This document shows, in pieces, positions 22,560 through 33,904 of a DNA stretch of 64,000 bases (the stretch's first letter is position 1; every line of letters begins with the position of its first letter). Below the pieces are notes generated by a model, which was given only the letters and a program-made list of their open reading frames with translations, searched no databases and had not been told where the DNA came from. Location of the stretch: assembly GCA_003024785.1 (NCBI GenBank), contig PUQB01000056.1:420501-484500 (forward strand), written 5' to 3'. Source of the DNA: Selaginella tamariscina. Lineage: Eukaryota; Streptophyta; Lycopodiopsida; Selaginellales; Selaginellaceae. The position numbers and the translations under genes were made by a program.

Positions 22560-23926
22560 CACATAGACAAAGCCTTGCCCAAAGGTGCTTATTGTTCCAG
22601 CTGATTAGGGATCAACTATACAAGCGGGGAGGGATGACATACTCTGGAGATGCCCACTGACCTGGGAAATCCCCGAGATTGTCGATGCAGCTCACGCAGA
22701 ACTAGGGGCAGGACACTTTGGTGGAGACAAAACGGCTAGGAAAATCTTACAGACTGGACTCTAGTGGATAACAATCTTCCGGGACGCCACCAAAGCAGCA
22801 AGGAGCTCCACCGATTGTCAATGGATAGGCAAACCCACAGCAGGCCAAGGCATGGAGTACCCCTCTGCAGGAATGGCGGTGTTTGAGAAGTGGGGCCTAG
22901 ACTTCGTGGGGCTTATCAACCCAAGGGCCACACAACACACTCCAGGTACTTCGTAGTGGCAACGGACTATGCCACAAAATAGGTAGAAGCGAAGGCACTC
23001 AGGGAGGCAATAGTAGGGCAGACAACGAGGTTCATCTATACAAACATTCTGACACAATTCGGTTGCCCACTGGAGTTGGTGTCAAACCAGGGGAGCCACT
23101 TCATCAACGAGACTGTTCAAGAATTGGTTAGCACGTTCATCAAGCATCTCATGTCAACAGCCTACTATCCGCAGGGGAATGGACATGCCGAGTCCACAAA
23201 CAAGGTACTGCTCACCATTGAGGAAGCTTTGCCACAGTGAACCCAGGCGATGGGAAGAAATGCTACCATCGGTGCTATGGGCATACTGGACAACATTCAA
23301 AACCGCAACGGGAACGACACCCTTCCAGCTGGCCTATGGTCTAGAGGCCATCATGCCATGGGAGTTCACCATACCCAGCCTATGGACGAGCTTGGACCAC
23401 AGGATCACAGACGAACCAGCGGTTACACAGAAAAGACTGGAGCTGGAACAACTAGATGAGGTACGGTTCCTAGCACATTGACGAGAGAAAACTGTCAACA
23501 ACAAACCAAACAAGCTAGGACATGAAAAGGAAACTCCGAGAATATAAGCCAGGACAATGGGTATGGTGGTTCAAAAAACCACAAGTATTCTGGAAAGGCA
23601 AGTTCCAGCCAGGATGGAAAGGACCATATGAGGTGCTAAAAACCTTCGACAATGGTACGGTTCTATTGGGGGCCAACGGGCAGCCGTTACAACAGAAGGT
23701 TAACAGCAATCACCTCAAGTCGTACATCCACCCGACAAGAATCCCTGCTTGGGGGAAACGGGAGAAAGAGGTGAACCCCACGGACCTTCGAGGTGAAGGC
23801 ACAGCCGAAGTAGCAGCGTTGAGAACCAAAGAAAGGGGCACTCAACGGGAGAGCGGGGACCCCAATCCCACACAAATGGCTAGCTCACAGGGTCACATGG
23901 TTCACAAGAGTGGACCACACGCGTGA
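22560..23926 (+). pseudogene. E4 integrase
   Basis: The zinc region is degenerate (AAHAELGAGHFGGDKTARK near 22690, with frame help). The first Asp lies in WGLDFVGLINP (22890). The Glu box is HPQGNGHAESTNKVLL-like, read near 23168-23210. Next are LPSVLWAYWTTFKTATGTTP, FQLAYGLEAIMPWE (23270-23370) and LELEQLDEVRFLA. The C-terminal domain reads WKGPYEVLKTFDNGTVLLGA and NSNHLKSYIHP (23522-23926), the GPY/F tail of this branch, with no chromodomain. A stop lies at 23481 and more upstream. Confidence 0.88.
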
Positions 23927-24101
23927 GCACGCAAAATAGGGTAATAACGTGCCATTAATGCCTTGTTATGGCATGTGGGAGGACGCGCCATCATATCCAA
24001 CGAGGTAGGCCATCATGTAAGCACCACCTTCAGAAGGACAACATGGGTGAACGAGGGGACGCTCACTTCTCTCAGGAAAGATCGACTACCCCAGCATCAG
24101 G

Positions 24102-26003
24102 ATGATGGAGTGGACCATGCAGAACAAGCCAGTGACCATCCAGTAGGTCTGGGTGCGGTACGAGGGCCAATATAGGATCGCGGAGCTCATGGCTCCCAGG
24201 TTCTCCAGATTTAAGGAGTTGATCAGCCAACCCAACATTCGGAGGGTTCGGAAGCAGATGTGGCTACTCGGGCTTTTTGAGGCCTCGTGGGGAGAAGTGG
24301 AGAAGTCGGAATTCGCAGTGCGGGCCAGCCACTTCATCCAAACAATACAATTGGAGACGGGGAAAACCAAGCGAGTAGAGATGCGATTCAGATTGGGCGG
24401 CTGCAACAAGCTTTTGCATCGATCTCAATCAACTGGCTGCCATGTTCTGCCTACTAGAGAGCGACACACTCTTGGAAGAGCTGGAGGAGCCCAAACGCCA
24501 GTGGTTCTCCACCAACTGGGATGAGATAGCAATGTCCAAACTCTCCATATAGGAAGGGGATGACGTGGACAAGTTCCTGACACTCACAGTGTTCATGTTC
24601 ACCGGAAGAACAGAGAGGCGTGTGCCACACGACTAGCGAACGCCCTCTGCAGCACCTGGGAAGGAGTTGTTGTGGACTGGGTGGACTGCCTCAGGCACTA
24701 TATGATCCCGGCCCTGACTCGCGGCATCAACGGGATCCGGAAGGGAACTAGACAAAGACTCACGACAGTGGACCACCTTAACGTGATGATCGCTTGGATC
24801 ATAAGCCTGAAGCTCGACTCCCATGCCAGAGCAATTCCATTCGAACACCATCGGAGAGTCGGGGGCAGAAGAGCAGGCAGGCCCCAGCCAAACCGATAAA
24901 AGGAAGCAGTCGAACACGCCAGAGTCCTCACGGAAACGGGCAAGAGAAGACTCCCATGCGGAGCAAGCCAGGGGAAGGGCACCGTGGGGAAAGGAGCGAA
25001 GGGCCTCCACCACGGAGTCCACACCAATAGTTCCCCTAGCAGAGGCCCCACCAACCCAAGGGTCGTAGAGCACGGGGAGTGTCCCGTCGGCCCATCGCAG
25101 GCCAACAACGTGGGCAGCGAGAAAGACATAGGTAATGTGCTGAATGGGGTATACAAACATTACAACGCAAAGGGGCAATGGACCACTACAGCGCATATGG
25201 AATTGTCCAAGGCCTTCAATCGAATCTGGAAGGCCATAGCGGTGTACAACAACTTGGACCTCTTGGGAGTAACTGTAGAACACGACGCAATAGTACAAGA
25301 GCTCACGGGCAGCTACCGAATCGCTCAAAAGGAGGCCCGGGATTATTCGGAACAGCTTCTCAAGGGGGTCCAACTATGGGAGATTGCGGAAGAGGAGACA
25401 TGCCAACATGTGATCGACAGCTTGGATCAACTCCAAATCAAGTACAACCACATCCAAAAGCTCGACGACCAACTAGAACAGAACTTTGAGCAGGTCACAG
25501 TGGAGAAGGAGCGACAAGTTTTTGAGCTTGGCTCCGCACTTGAGCAGCACAAGGCAGAGCTCACCCAGGTCCACGAAGAGCTGGCAGTGGCCAAAGAAGA
25601 ACTGCACCAGGCCACCAGCCAGTTCGAAGTCACCCCCGCGTCCTCTTCAAAGAGACCCACGTCCGAGTTATACGGAGCTATAGTACCATTCTCACCATCG
25701 TGGAACGCCGACCGGAAAAGCCTAGCAGGACTCACCATGGACCACCATGGAGTTAGAAGCACACACTCAACTACACGCTCAACTCCTCGTAGTAAGCGAA
25801 CAAGAGCTGCAATACTCGCGAGAACGGACTCAAGAACTAAAGGTCCAACTCAAGCAATTCGGGAGCAACATGTAGAGTCCGAGGCAAAGCTATGGAGAGT
25901 GATTGCGCTATTAGAGGTGACCATCACCACGCTGAAGACAACGCTAGCCGCAACAGAGAGCGAAATCACCATGTACCAGGAGCTCCACGGGGTGGATGTC
26001 TAG
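24102..26003 (+). pseudogene. E4 extra (third) ORF downstream of integrase, coiled coil
   Basis: No known family recognised. The N-terminal part (24140-24400) reads RFKELISQPNIRRVRKQMW, LFEASWGEVEKSEFAVRASH and FIQTIQLE. A middle part has RQWFSTNWDEIA and EGDDVDKFLTLTVFMF. The last 339 residues form one open frame (24984-26003) with strong coiled-coil heptads around residues 110-215 (IQKLDDQLEQNFEQVTVEKE, VHEELAVAKEELHQ). It ends with a conserved tail, TLKTTLAATESEITMYQELH. The same start motif and tail are found in E6 on the minus strand, and a weaker version of the start motif in E3. No membrane segment is seen. Two or more stops upstream of 24984. Confidence 0.7.
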
Positions 26004-26046
26004 AGCACATGGCCCGAGGACGTGCCAACGAATAAGTTCGGGCATT

Positions 26047-26802
26047 TAGTTGACGATGGTCTAACATTGTCAAACTACCAACCAGTGCAGACGAGCGGCG
26101 GGATGAAGCACTGGGTAAGGAAGGTACCGCAGGCATGAACTGATGGCGACCGATGTCAGGCGGCGAGATGAAGCACCAAGGAAGGTACCGCATGTATGAA
26201 CTAATGGCGACCGATGTCAGGCGGCGGTGTAACTAGGCATAGATCCGATCGTCCGGACCAACTACCCAGGGTACGCAGGACAGCACGCGTGAGGGAGGCG
26301 CATAAATGAAATAGACAGGACTCTGTTACATGGCAACAGCCAGTAAGAAGGTGCCACCTGCACCTAGGGTCTAGTGATAGGAGACCCACTATATAAGCAG
26401 GACGGCTGGTAGTGGGTCGGGGTCTTTTTTTTTTAGTCAAGTCTGCGTCTTGTGTCTTGCCCCTGTTGGAGGTAGTTTGTACTCAAGCAGGCACTATATA
26501 TATATGAATACATACTCCTTCTATTCACCATCTTATTGGCGATTCCCCTCTTGCTTCACTCCTAGGCCAAGTAGCGCACTCTGCTAACAACTACAGCGGC
26601 ACCTTAGGAGAACTCCCCCCACCCCTGTACACGGACCCTCGCGATGTCCGGGTAGAGGCCATTCAGCACCTTCCAGTACTCTCGAGGTAAGGCCGACTTG
26701 CCAGCTCGGACCCCCGAGGTTGGACGCTATCCACAGCATCCTGGCGACCACCGAGGCTTCATAGGAAGCACCACATCTGGTCTGCGAAGTCCCCGACGAC
26801 CA
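26047..26802 (+). repeat. E4 3' LTR (about 756 bp)
   Basis: Ends GACGACCA followed by the CATGC duplication. It differs from the 5' LTR by an internal tandem duplication of about 65 bp (about 26102-26230) containing GATGAAGCAC and GGAAGGTACCGCA twice, and by a T run at 26427-26435. The start at 26047 is inferred by alignment. Confidence 0.88.
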
Positions 26803-26807
26803 CATGC

Positions 26808-27590
26808 AGAGTTCCAAAATGTCATAATTACAATAAGGTTGGACATTTTGCTGAAGAATGTTAGGCATCATCACAATAGTCGGGTCATTCCAAGGCTATG
26901 ACCAAAAATGAGGGTGAAGGTGCCGAACCTAAGATGTTCGAAGGTTCAAAGAAGAATCAGAAGAGGTATTGTTGTGCCAAACACAACCTGCCTTATTGTC
27001 ATTCAAGACAAAACTGACCCTTTGTTATATTTAACAGGAAATTATAAGGAGACCGAGTCCGAATGATGATGGACACAAGAGCAACATATAACTTCATATC
27101 GGTTAGTCTAACTTGTTGACTGTTTAGATGTAATAAAAATGAATGAAATAAAGATCAATTTTGGAAAAGATTTTTCAAAATACTAACGATATAGCAAGGG
27201 TAGTTTCTATCCAAATTAAGGGTTGGAAGGCTAAGCTAGATTTAGTTGTCATGACTCAACTTTGTGTTGGGCATGGATTTGTTCCACAACATGTAGTTGA
27301 GATGATCAAGTAACAATTAGAGTATACTCAATACAAAGAAGAGTGGCTAGAAAATAACACTCAAGATGAAGATGCTAACCAACAAGAATTGAAATTCTAT
27401 GTTCCTTACCTTGACACAATTGCATAAGGCAATTAAACATTGAGAACGTATATTTCTTGCAATGGTTTTAAATATCGGTGAAGTTAAGATAGGAGATGGT
27501 CAGGAATTTGTTTCCAGTTCTATTTTGGAAGTCTTAAACATGTTTAGGGACATGTCGTCATAAGACATACCATCCGAGTTACCTCTATGT
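26808..27590 (+). pseudogene. E2 zinc knuckle and protease remnant
   Basis: Resumes E2 after E4. AAATGTCATAATTACAATAAGG aligned to E1 gives a damaged knuckle, KCHNYNKVGHFAEEC, in which the second Cys is now Tyr. The protease box at about 27063-27105 reads MMMDTRATYNFIS; the Gly of DTGA is Arg. ISVSLTC, LDVIKMNEIKINFGK and GWKAKLDLVV follow, collinear with E1. Multiple stops. Confidence 0.82.
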
Positions 27591-28816
27591 CAAGTTGTGG
27601 ATTATATAATAGAGATTTTGTCAAGTTCTTCTCCTTTGACAAGAGTCGGTGAAGAAACAACTGATAAAATTGATTAGCCAAGGACATATTCGGCATAGCC
27701 AATCGCCATATGGGCACTGATCCTATTTGTAATAAAAAAAAAGATGATACAATGCAAATGTGTGTGGATTATTGAGTGCTAAATGCAATAACTATCAAAA
27801 TAAGTATCCTCTTCCTTAAGTGGATGACTTATTTGATAAGTTATCGAAAATAAAGTATTTTTTGAAGATAGACTTGAGATCTGGGTACCATCAAATTTGG
27901 GTAGCAAAGAATGATATTGATATATGAGTCATTCGAGTTTTTAGTCATGCCATTTGAATTATGTAATGCTTTGACAACTTTTGCATAATGATGAATGACA
28001 TGTTTAAAGACTATCTAGATGAGTTCGTAGTGGTGTATATTACTGACATTTTGGTTTTTAGTTCAATAATTAAGGAAAATGTAAAGTACTTGAGAAGTTG
28101 TTTTAGAGATTGAGGAAGAATTAATTGTATGCTAAGAAAAACAAATGTGTGTTTGGTCATACCAAGATAGATTTCTTAAAACACTCGATTTCAGGTGGGA
28201 AAGTTGCCATCGATCAGAAGAAAGTTCAAGCATTATTGAATAGCTGATGTTGAAAGATGTGCATGAAGTTATATCATTTCTTGGTTTTATAGGGTATTAC
28301 TATAGATTCATAAAAGATTACTTAAAAATAGCAACTCCATTGACCGATCTCACAAAAAACATTTCATGACATTGGACTTTAGAGTGCTAATGGGCATTCA
28401 TCAAACTCAAAGAAGTTATCTCTTTTAAGCCTATATTGTGGTTATCAATTTTTGAAGATTCATTTGAGGTGGACTATGATACATCCGACTTTGCAATTGG
28501 TAGTGTATTGCAAGAAGAAGGACATCTGGTGTTCTTTTTCTCAAAGAAGTTGGATGCAATACAAATTTGATGACCTATTTATAAAAAAGAAATGTATGCT
28601 ACTGTTGCTTCTTTAGAGTATTGACGACATTATCTTTCAAGTCATGGCACTGTGGTTTGGATAGATAGTGTAACTTTAAGATACTTCGAAATAAAGCCAA
28701 AGTTATTACCAAAGTATGTTAGATGGTAACAAAAGTTAACTCGATTTTAACTTAAAACCAGACATAAAGTGGGAAAAGACAATGTGATAGTTGATGCACT
28801 TAATAAGAAAGATTAT
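27591..28816 (+). pseudogene. E2 reverse transcriptase-RNase H remnant
   Basis: Collinear with E1 RT. Recognisable are DDTMQMCVDY-stop (27745), YFLKIDLRSGYHQI (27860), LVMPFELCNALTTFA, DYLDEFVVVYITDILVF (28010-28060; YIDD has become YITD), IGYYYRFIKDY-like at about 28290, then FEVDYDTSDFAIGSVLQEEG (28464-28520) and DNVIVDAL (28780). TGG-to-TAG/TGA and CAG-to-TAA changes account for many stops. Confidence 0.85.
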
Positions 28817-30340
28817 CTTTGTATTATGTTAGTAGATGAATTTGCAACAACATACCCTTAAGATGAGTTTATTAAAAAGGCCTTAGACTTGGTAATAGAG
28901 AGGAAGCATGTTCATCAAATACAAAGAAATGGTGACATTCCAGTAGAGATGGAAAGACAAATGGATGCACTCTAGCAGGCATGTTTTGCAGTATGAGATG
29001 GGGTTCTCTATTATAAAGAAGAGACTTTATGTCCTAAAAGGGATATGGAGGAAAAGGTTGTAAGGCAACATCATGATGTTCCTTTGGTAGAACATGGCAG
29101 AAGGCATAAGACATTAGTTCTACTAAAACAAGGATTTTATTAGCTGAAGATGATAAACGACATTGTTGAGTATGTTAAGACATGCTCCACATGTTAACAA
29201 GTGAAGAGTCGATTGCAAAAACGAGCTGAGAAGTTACAGTGTATACTAATTCCAGAGCAACCATTTAAAAGTGTTATTTTGAACTTTGTCAGGGGATTGT
29301 CAAAATCTTGCGGTTTCAATTTCTTTATGGTGGTGGTTGATTGATTTTCAAAGGTTGCTCATTTCATTCCAACTGTAGAGATGGTGAATACAAAATAAGT
29401 AGCAAAGTTGTTTTTTCATAAAATTGTAAAACTGCACGGACTACCAGAAACAATGGTCTTTGATCAGGATCCTCGATTTGTAAACAAGTTTTGGGGAACA
29501 TTGTTTAAACAGTATGGTACAATGTTGAAGTTTAGTACAACTTACCATCTACAAATAGATAGTCAAACAAAGAGGGTCAATCTACAAGTTAAGGATTATC
29601 TTAGGTGTTATGTTCAAGGTGATCAACTTGATTGGGCACTTGGATATGACTGAGATATGTTATAATAACTCAAGCATATTTTGATTAGGTGTAGCCCAAT
29701 GGAGGTATTAATTGGGAATAAGGGTGGTATTCCTCAAAGATTGGTGTTGCCAAAAGACGATGTCATTCGAGTCCACTCTGTAATAGAATTCATTGAACGA
29801 TTGCATCATGAATGAGATGCTACTCATCAAGTAATGATTGCAGCACAAGAAAGGTATCGTCAACATTACGATAAATATCAATGTGATGTAGAGTATCAGG
29901 TTGGAGATATAGTATTATTAAGTACCAAAAACCTGAAGGTTTTAATGACTCTTTCAAGAAAGTTTCTATTGCACTACATAGGTTTGTACAAGGTGGTGAA
30001 GCGAGTTGGTAATGTGGCTTATAAGTTAGATCTTACTCAAGAGTTGGGAGCAATACACAATGTGTTTCATATCAATTTGTTCGAACCATTCCACAAGGAT
30101 GAGAAACATTTGGAGAGATATGAAAACTTACTTCTGCTCTTTGAGTTGGTCGATGATATGAAAGAGTTAGAAGTTGAGGCATGCAAAAAATTTAAATGCT
30201 AAGAGTTGCAAAGACATAAGCGAGAATATCTTGTTAAATGGAAGTGTTATCTAACATGTGAGTTGACATAGAGAATCTATAGAACCCAATGCAGTTGGTG
30301 AATGAGTTTGAGGCGGAGTCTCAAGCCGATTGTAATGATG
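28817..30340 (+). pseudogene. E2 integrase and chromodomain remnant
   Basis: HHDVPLVEHGRRHKTLVLLK (29080) and CSTC-stop mark the zinc region. SVILNFVRGLSKSCGF (first Asp now Asn), VVVD-stop, then GLPETMVFDQDPRFVNKFWG (29430-29490, second Asp) and DYLRCYVQGDQLDWA mark the core. An open piece (29834-30202) reads HYIGLYKVVKRVGNVAYKL, HNVFHINLFEP. It is followed by LQRHKREYLVKWKCYLT (30205-30260), a clear chromodomain fragment. The chromodomain would have steered insertion toward marked chromatin. Confidence 0.87.
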
Positions 30341-30790
30341 TTAAGAAATAAAGTGAACTTTATTTCTTATTAACTTAGGGGCTCACAGACAATATTAACT
30401 AGAGACTTCCTGATCAATGTCAAATACACAGAAAGCAGCCCAAAGCTCCAACTCAAATGAAGTATCCCGATATAAATTTTGGTTGAAGTAAAGAAATTAA
30501 CTAATTTGTTGTTTGTATCGGGTGACAAACTTTACAAACGTGCAAAGGTCTCAAGGTGACTTTATGTCGCAAGTGATGCCTCCACTAGCTAAGTTAATAG
30601 CTCAATGAATGACGGTTCTAGAGTACTTAACTTCACATAATGCAAAAGGGGGTAAGCAAACTAAATGAACTTTTTACTAACTCTGCATAGAGTGATTATG
30701 TTAAGTTTTGGTTAATTTTCCTAGCTTAATTTAGTCTTGGAGTTAAAATTCTTTTCAACAAGGACATTGACATTTTCAAAGCAGAGAGAG

Positions 30791-31716
30791 TGTTATAATT
30801 TTTATTATGACTTATACTTTTACTTTGAAGTTGACTGTTGTTATGTACTGAATTATGTAACGAACCCTAGATGTAGTGAGAAACAACCCCACTTAATGAA
30901 ATTAGGTGTTTAGGGGTAGTCCGATCAGTTGTCACTAGATACTTTGATAAACTTTAGGCAAAGGTAGCACTTACCTTTTAAAAAACTCTTTCCTTAATTT
31001 GTATGTCTCAATTAGGTTCTTGCAACTTTTCTAATTGACTTTGGCAAGTTCGACATGTTGGTATGGGTTAGGAACACCCCTAGGGTTGACCTAACCCTAG
31101 GATTGCCCTAACCCCCCTAGGTAGGGTTTAGAGGTCCTAGAGTAAGTATAAACATTAAGGGCTCTCATAGCACTCCACTTACTCAAACAGGAAAACGGGG
31201 GGAGGGCCCCGTCACATAAATAAGGTAAAACATATGTAGTGAGAGTTTTTGAGTTCAAAAAAGAGCTCATTATTCTCCTGTTGATGTAAGTTAAGCTTGT
31301 ATCATAAAGGCATAATCCTTTGTTATGCTATTTCAGCTTCCAGATGAATAGGGGTACGTCCCACTTTGGGTTAACCTACCCTTAATGATTATGCCCTTGT
31401 GATTGGGTACATTGCATCTAAGGAGTTAGGTAACTCCTTTGGTTTGTTAATTCACTCGTAAGCCTAGAAAAGGTTGATTGAGTTCACATTTTGTAAGAAT
31501 AGTGATTGAACCCTTGCTCCAACCGCCTTATCCATGCCAAGCTAAGAACAATATTTGCAACTCGACTAACCCACACATCCTGACTCACGAGGCGATTGTC
31601 TGTGGACTTGTCCACCTAGGGGTGTGAGTTCCTAATCCACTTTACCAGATTTTGTGGGGTTTCCAAGGTTGGCATCTGGTGATTTGCATTTTTGGCACCA
31701 GGTAAAAACTTTGACA
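30791..31716 (+). repeat. E2 3' LTR (926 bp)
   Basis: Starts TGTTATAATT just after the purine tract GCAGAGAGAG and ends GGCACCAGGTAAAAACTTTGACA. It matches the E1 LTR and the E2 5' LTR. It carries the terminal hairpin (30792-30811) and the telomere-like CCCTAACC/CCCTAGG tract (31075-31130). Confidence 0.9.
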
Positions 31717-33550
31717 CATAATAACTTGAAAGAGAAAGAAAGAATTAATTTATTACATACACATAATAACTTAAATTACTTTATATGCTATCACATACAC
31801 ATACTAATTTAAGTTGTATGACTCTTTAAACGTATTAGAGTATTAAAGAAGAGGGAGAGAGTCAAGTTATCACATGCTTAAGAAAAACAAAGTTATTATA
31901 TATACACAATAATTTAAAAGAGTTCATAGAAGTTATACAATAACTTGAGAGAGAGAGTTAATTATCACATAAAATAATTTAAGTTATCAAATTAAGGATA
32001 ATAATTAAATTAAGGGTTTAACTTATAAATAAATTCATTAAGTTAAAATAATAATTGAGTTAAGAGTTCATTAAATAGTTAAATAATTAAACCCATCAGT
32101 AGTGGGCATGTGTTATTATCTTTTATATATAATAAGGTTATTCAATCTATGTTTATGACCATCATAAACCATAAACCCATGTGGCACTGTTAGGCCCGCT
32201 AGGTTAGGCCGCTAGATTAGGCACCCCATCCAATACCTATCCTAAATCCTAAACCATGTAGCACTATTGGGATTAGTAGATTAAACATGGGTCATGCATG
32301 ACCGTGTATGACATATATGGATAATAATTGAGTAAAGGGTAAATTCACCATGTTAAGGATAACAATTGGGTTAAGGGTCCAACTTAAGACCATGTTAAGA
32401 GTCAATAAATAATTAAGCACAATATATGCATGCTATTGTACATGTTAATATAATATATGTTAACTCTTTTAAGTACATTCCAAAATGCTAAGATTTGTCT
32501 AATTGACACGTAGTTTTATTGAGAGGTCAAGATGCTTCAGTTCACTCTCCTTACCTGCCCTATTAACTATTTAACATGGGTTTAACTCTATTAAGGGTTA
32601 GTAAATAGTTAAGCCCATGCATAGGGGCTTAAAATAAACTTACTAGCTTAAGAATAATAACTGGGTTAAGGATTCAACATAGAAATAAACTCATTAAGTT
32701 AAAAATAATAATTAAGCCTAAGCATGGGTAAACATAGGAGCTTAAAAATATACTCATTATGTTAAAGATAACAATTGGGTTAAGGGTTTAACTTAGGATT
32801 AAACTCACCAAGTTAAGAATAATAACAGAGTTAAGGATTAATAAATAGTTAAATAAACTTAAGAAGTTAAGAGTTCAACTTAGAAATAAACTCACTAGAT
32901 TAAAAAATAACAACTTAATTAAGGTTCATTAAATAGTTAAGCCCATGCAAAAGAATTTAAAGATAAACTCACCAAACAACTGGGTTAAGGGTCTAGTTTA
33001 GGAATAAACTCATAATATTAAGAATAGGAACTGGATTAAATATCCACCTTAATAACTAGGTTAAGAATAGTTAATATAAACTCACCATGTAATTAGGTTA
33101 AGGATTCAATTTTTACCAGGTAACTAGCTAAGTTAAGGGTTTATTAATTAATAAATTATTATTAAATAATTAAGCCCATCAATGGTAGGCATGTGTACTA
33201 TTTTATATGAAAGTTTATTCGTGTTTGTGTGTGTGAATGTGTTTGTAATGAATGCCCCATTGAGGACCGCCATGAATCCTAAACCCATGTAACACTATCA
33301 AGATCATGAACCACATCAATGGCCATTTTAAATTTTAAACTCACGTGGCACTATAGGGCCATTGAAACCCATCAACGACCATCCTAAATTCTAAACCCAC
33401 ATGGCACTATCAAGTCATTAAACCCCATCAATGACCATTTTAAATTCTAAATCCACGTGCCTCTATTAGGGCCGTTAGATTAGACATGAGTCATGCATAA
33501 ACATACATGGCATATATGAGATGACTGCTTAGGGATAAATTCATCAGGTT
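31717..33550. repeat. AT-rich spacer built of degenerate GTTAAG repeats
   Basis: No gene seen. The stretch is made of recurring phrases: AACTGGGTTAAGGGT, AAACTCACCAAGTTAAG, AAATAGTTAAGCCCAT and CCTAAATCCTAAACCCA. A larger unit of about 1.07 kb appears twice, judged by AATAATTAA(A/G)CCCATCA near 32086 and 33170, each followed by CATGTGTTATT-like and then by CCATCCTAAA...GGCACTAT. Within 33250-33480 a unit of about 60 bp is repeated three times. The same phrases resume at 37462, so E5 and E6 interrupt the same repeat field. Confidence 0.7.
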
Positions 33551-33849
33551 TGTGATGTTTTGACTACACCACACGAATATAGTTACAGATAAGAATATAG
33601 ATAATAATATGGATACAGATACGGACAAGGATATGGATAAGAATACGTCTAAGGATAAAGATATGGTTAAAGATATAGATAAAGATAAGGATCACTAAAT
33701 TTAGCTAAGACTAGATTTGGCTTCCCTTATAATAGACATGATTAGGGTTAAGTATTTGGTTTAACGCCAATTTAAGAGCTAAGCCTCTTGTCTCGTTTTG
33801 ATCTCTGTAATCTAATTTGTTTCCTATCTTTTCAACTTGGTTCTTGACA
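33551..33849 (+). repeat. E5 5' LTR with GATAAG minisatellite
   Basis: Starts about TGTGATGTTT and ends TTCTTGACA. Positions 33586-33692 are a minisatellite of 6- and 12-bp units (GATAAG, GATATG, GATACG). Downstream, GATCACTAAATTTAGCTAAGAC parallels E8's GACACTATTCTTAGATCATG. The 5' boundary is inferred. Confidence 0.6.
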
Positions 33850-33904
33850 GTTTGATTTGGAATGATTTTTTGTTCGTTGGTTCTAAGCATTCAAGTTTCT
33901 TAGC

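Larger units (their letters stand above)
16526..26802 (+). mobile_element. E4: Tat/Athila-like Gypsy element with extra ORF
   Basis: Bounded by LTRs beginning TGGTGACG (or TAGTTGACG in the 3' copy) and ending GACGACCA, with a perfect 5-bp duplication CATGC (16521-16525 and 26803-26807). Order inside is gag, protease with DGGSGVN, RT, RNase H, integrase, then a third ORF of about 1.9 kb. Base composition is clearly more GC-rich than E2 around it. Stops and frameshifts make it inactive as read, but less so than E2. Confidence 0.93.
5324..31716 (+). mobile_element. E2: old chromovirus split by E1, E3 and E4
   Basis: Pieces on the plus strand are the 5' LTR remainder (5324-6297), primer site, gag part 1 (to 6908), gag part 2 (15838-16525), then knuckle, protease, RT, RNase H, integrase and chromodomain (26808-30340) and the 3' LTR (30791-31716). 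Removing E3 and E4 with one copy of each target duplication restores a collinear match to E1. The first 200 or so bp of the 5' LTR should lie left of E1, outside the window. The coding parts are riddled with stops, mostly of the C-to-T / G-to-A kind. The 450 bp between chromodomain and 3' LTR (30341-30790) hold no gene I can see and end in a purine tract (GCAGAGAGAG). Confidence 0.92.

Noticed and set aside
24633-25373. A 246-residue open frame on the minus strand in E4
   Set aside because: It mirrors the third ORF of E4. The plus-strand reading is the one conserved in E6, so the minus frame is a shadow.
30341-30790. Extra ORF between E2 chromodomain and 3' LTR
   Set aside because: No open frame or motif; most likely 3' untranslated sequence of E2.
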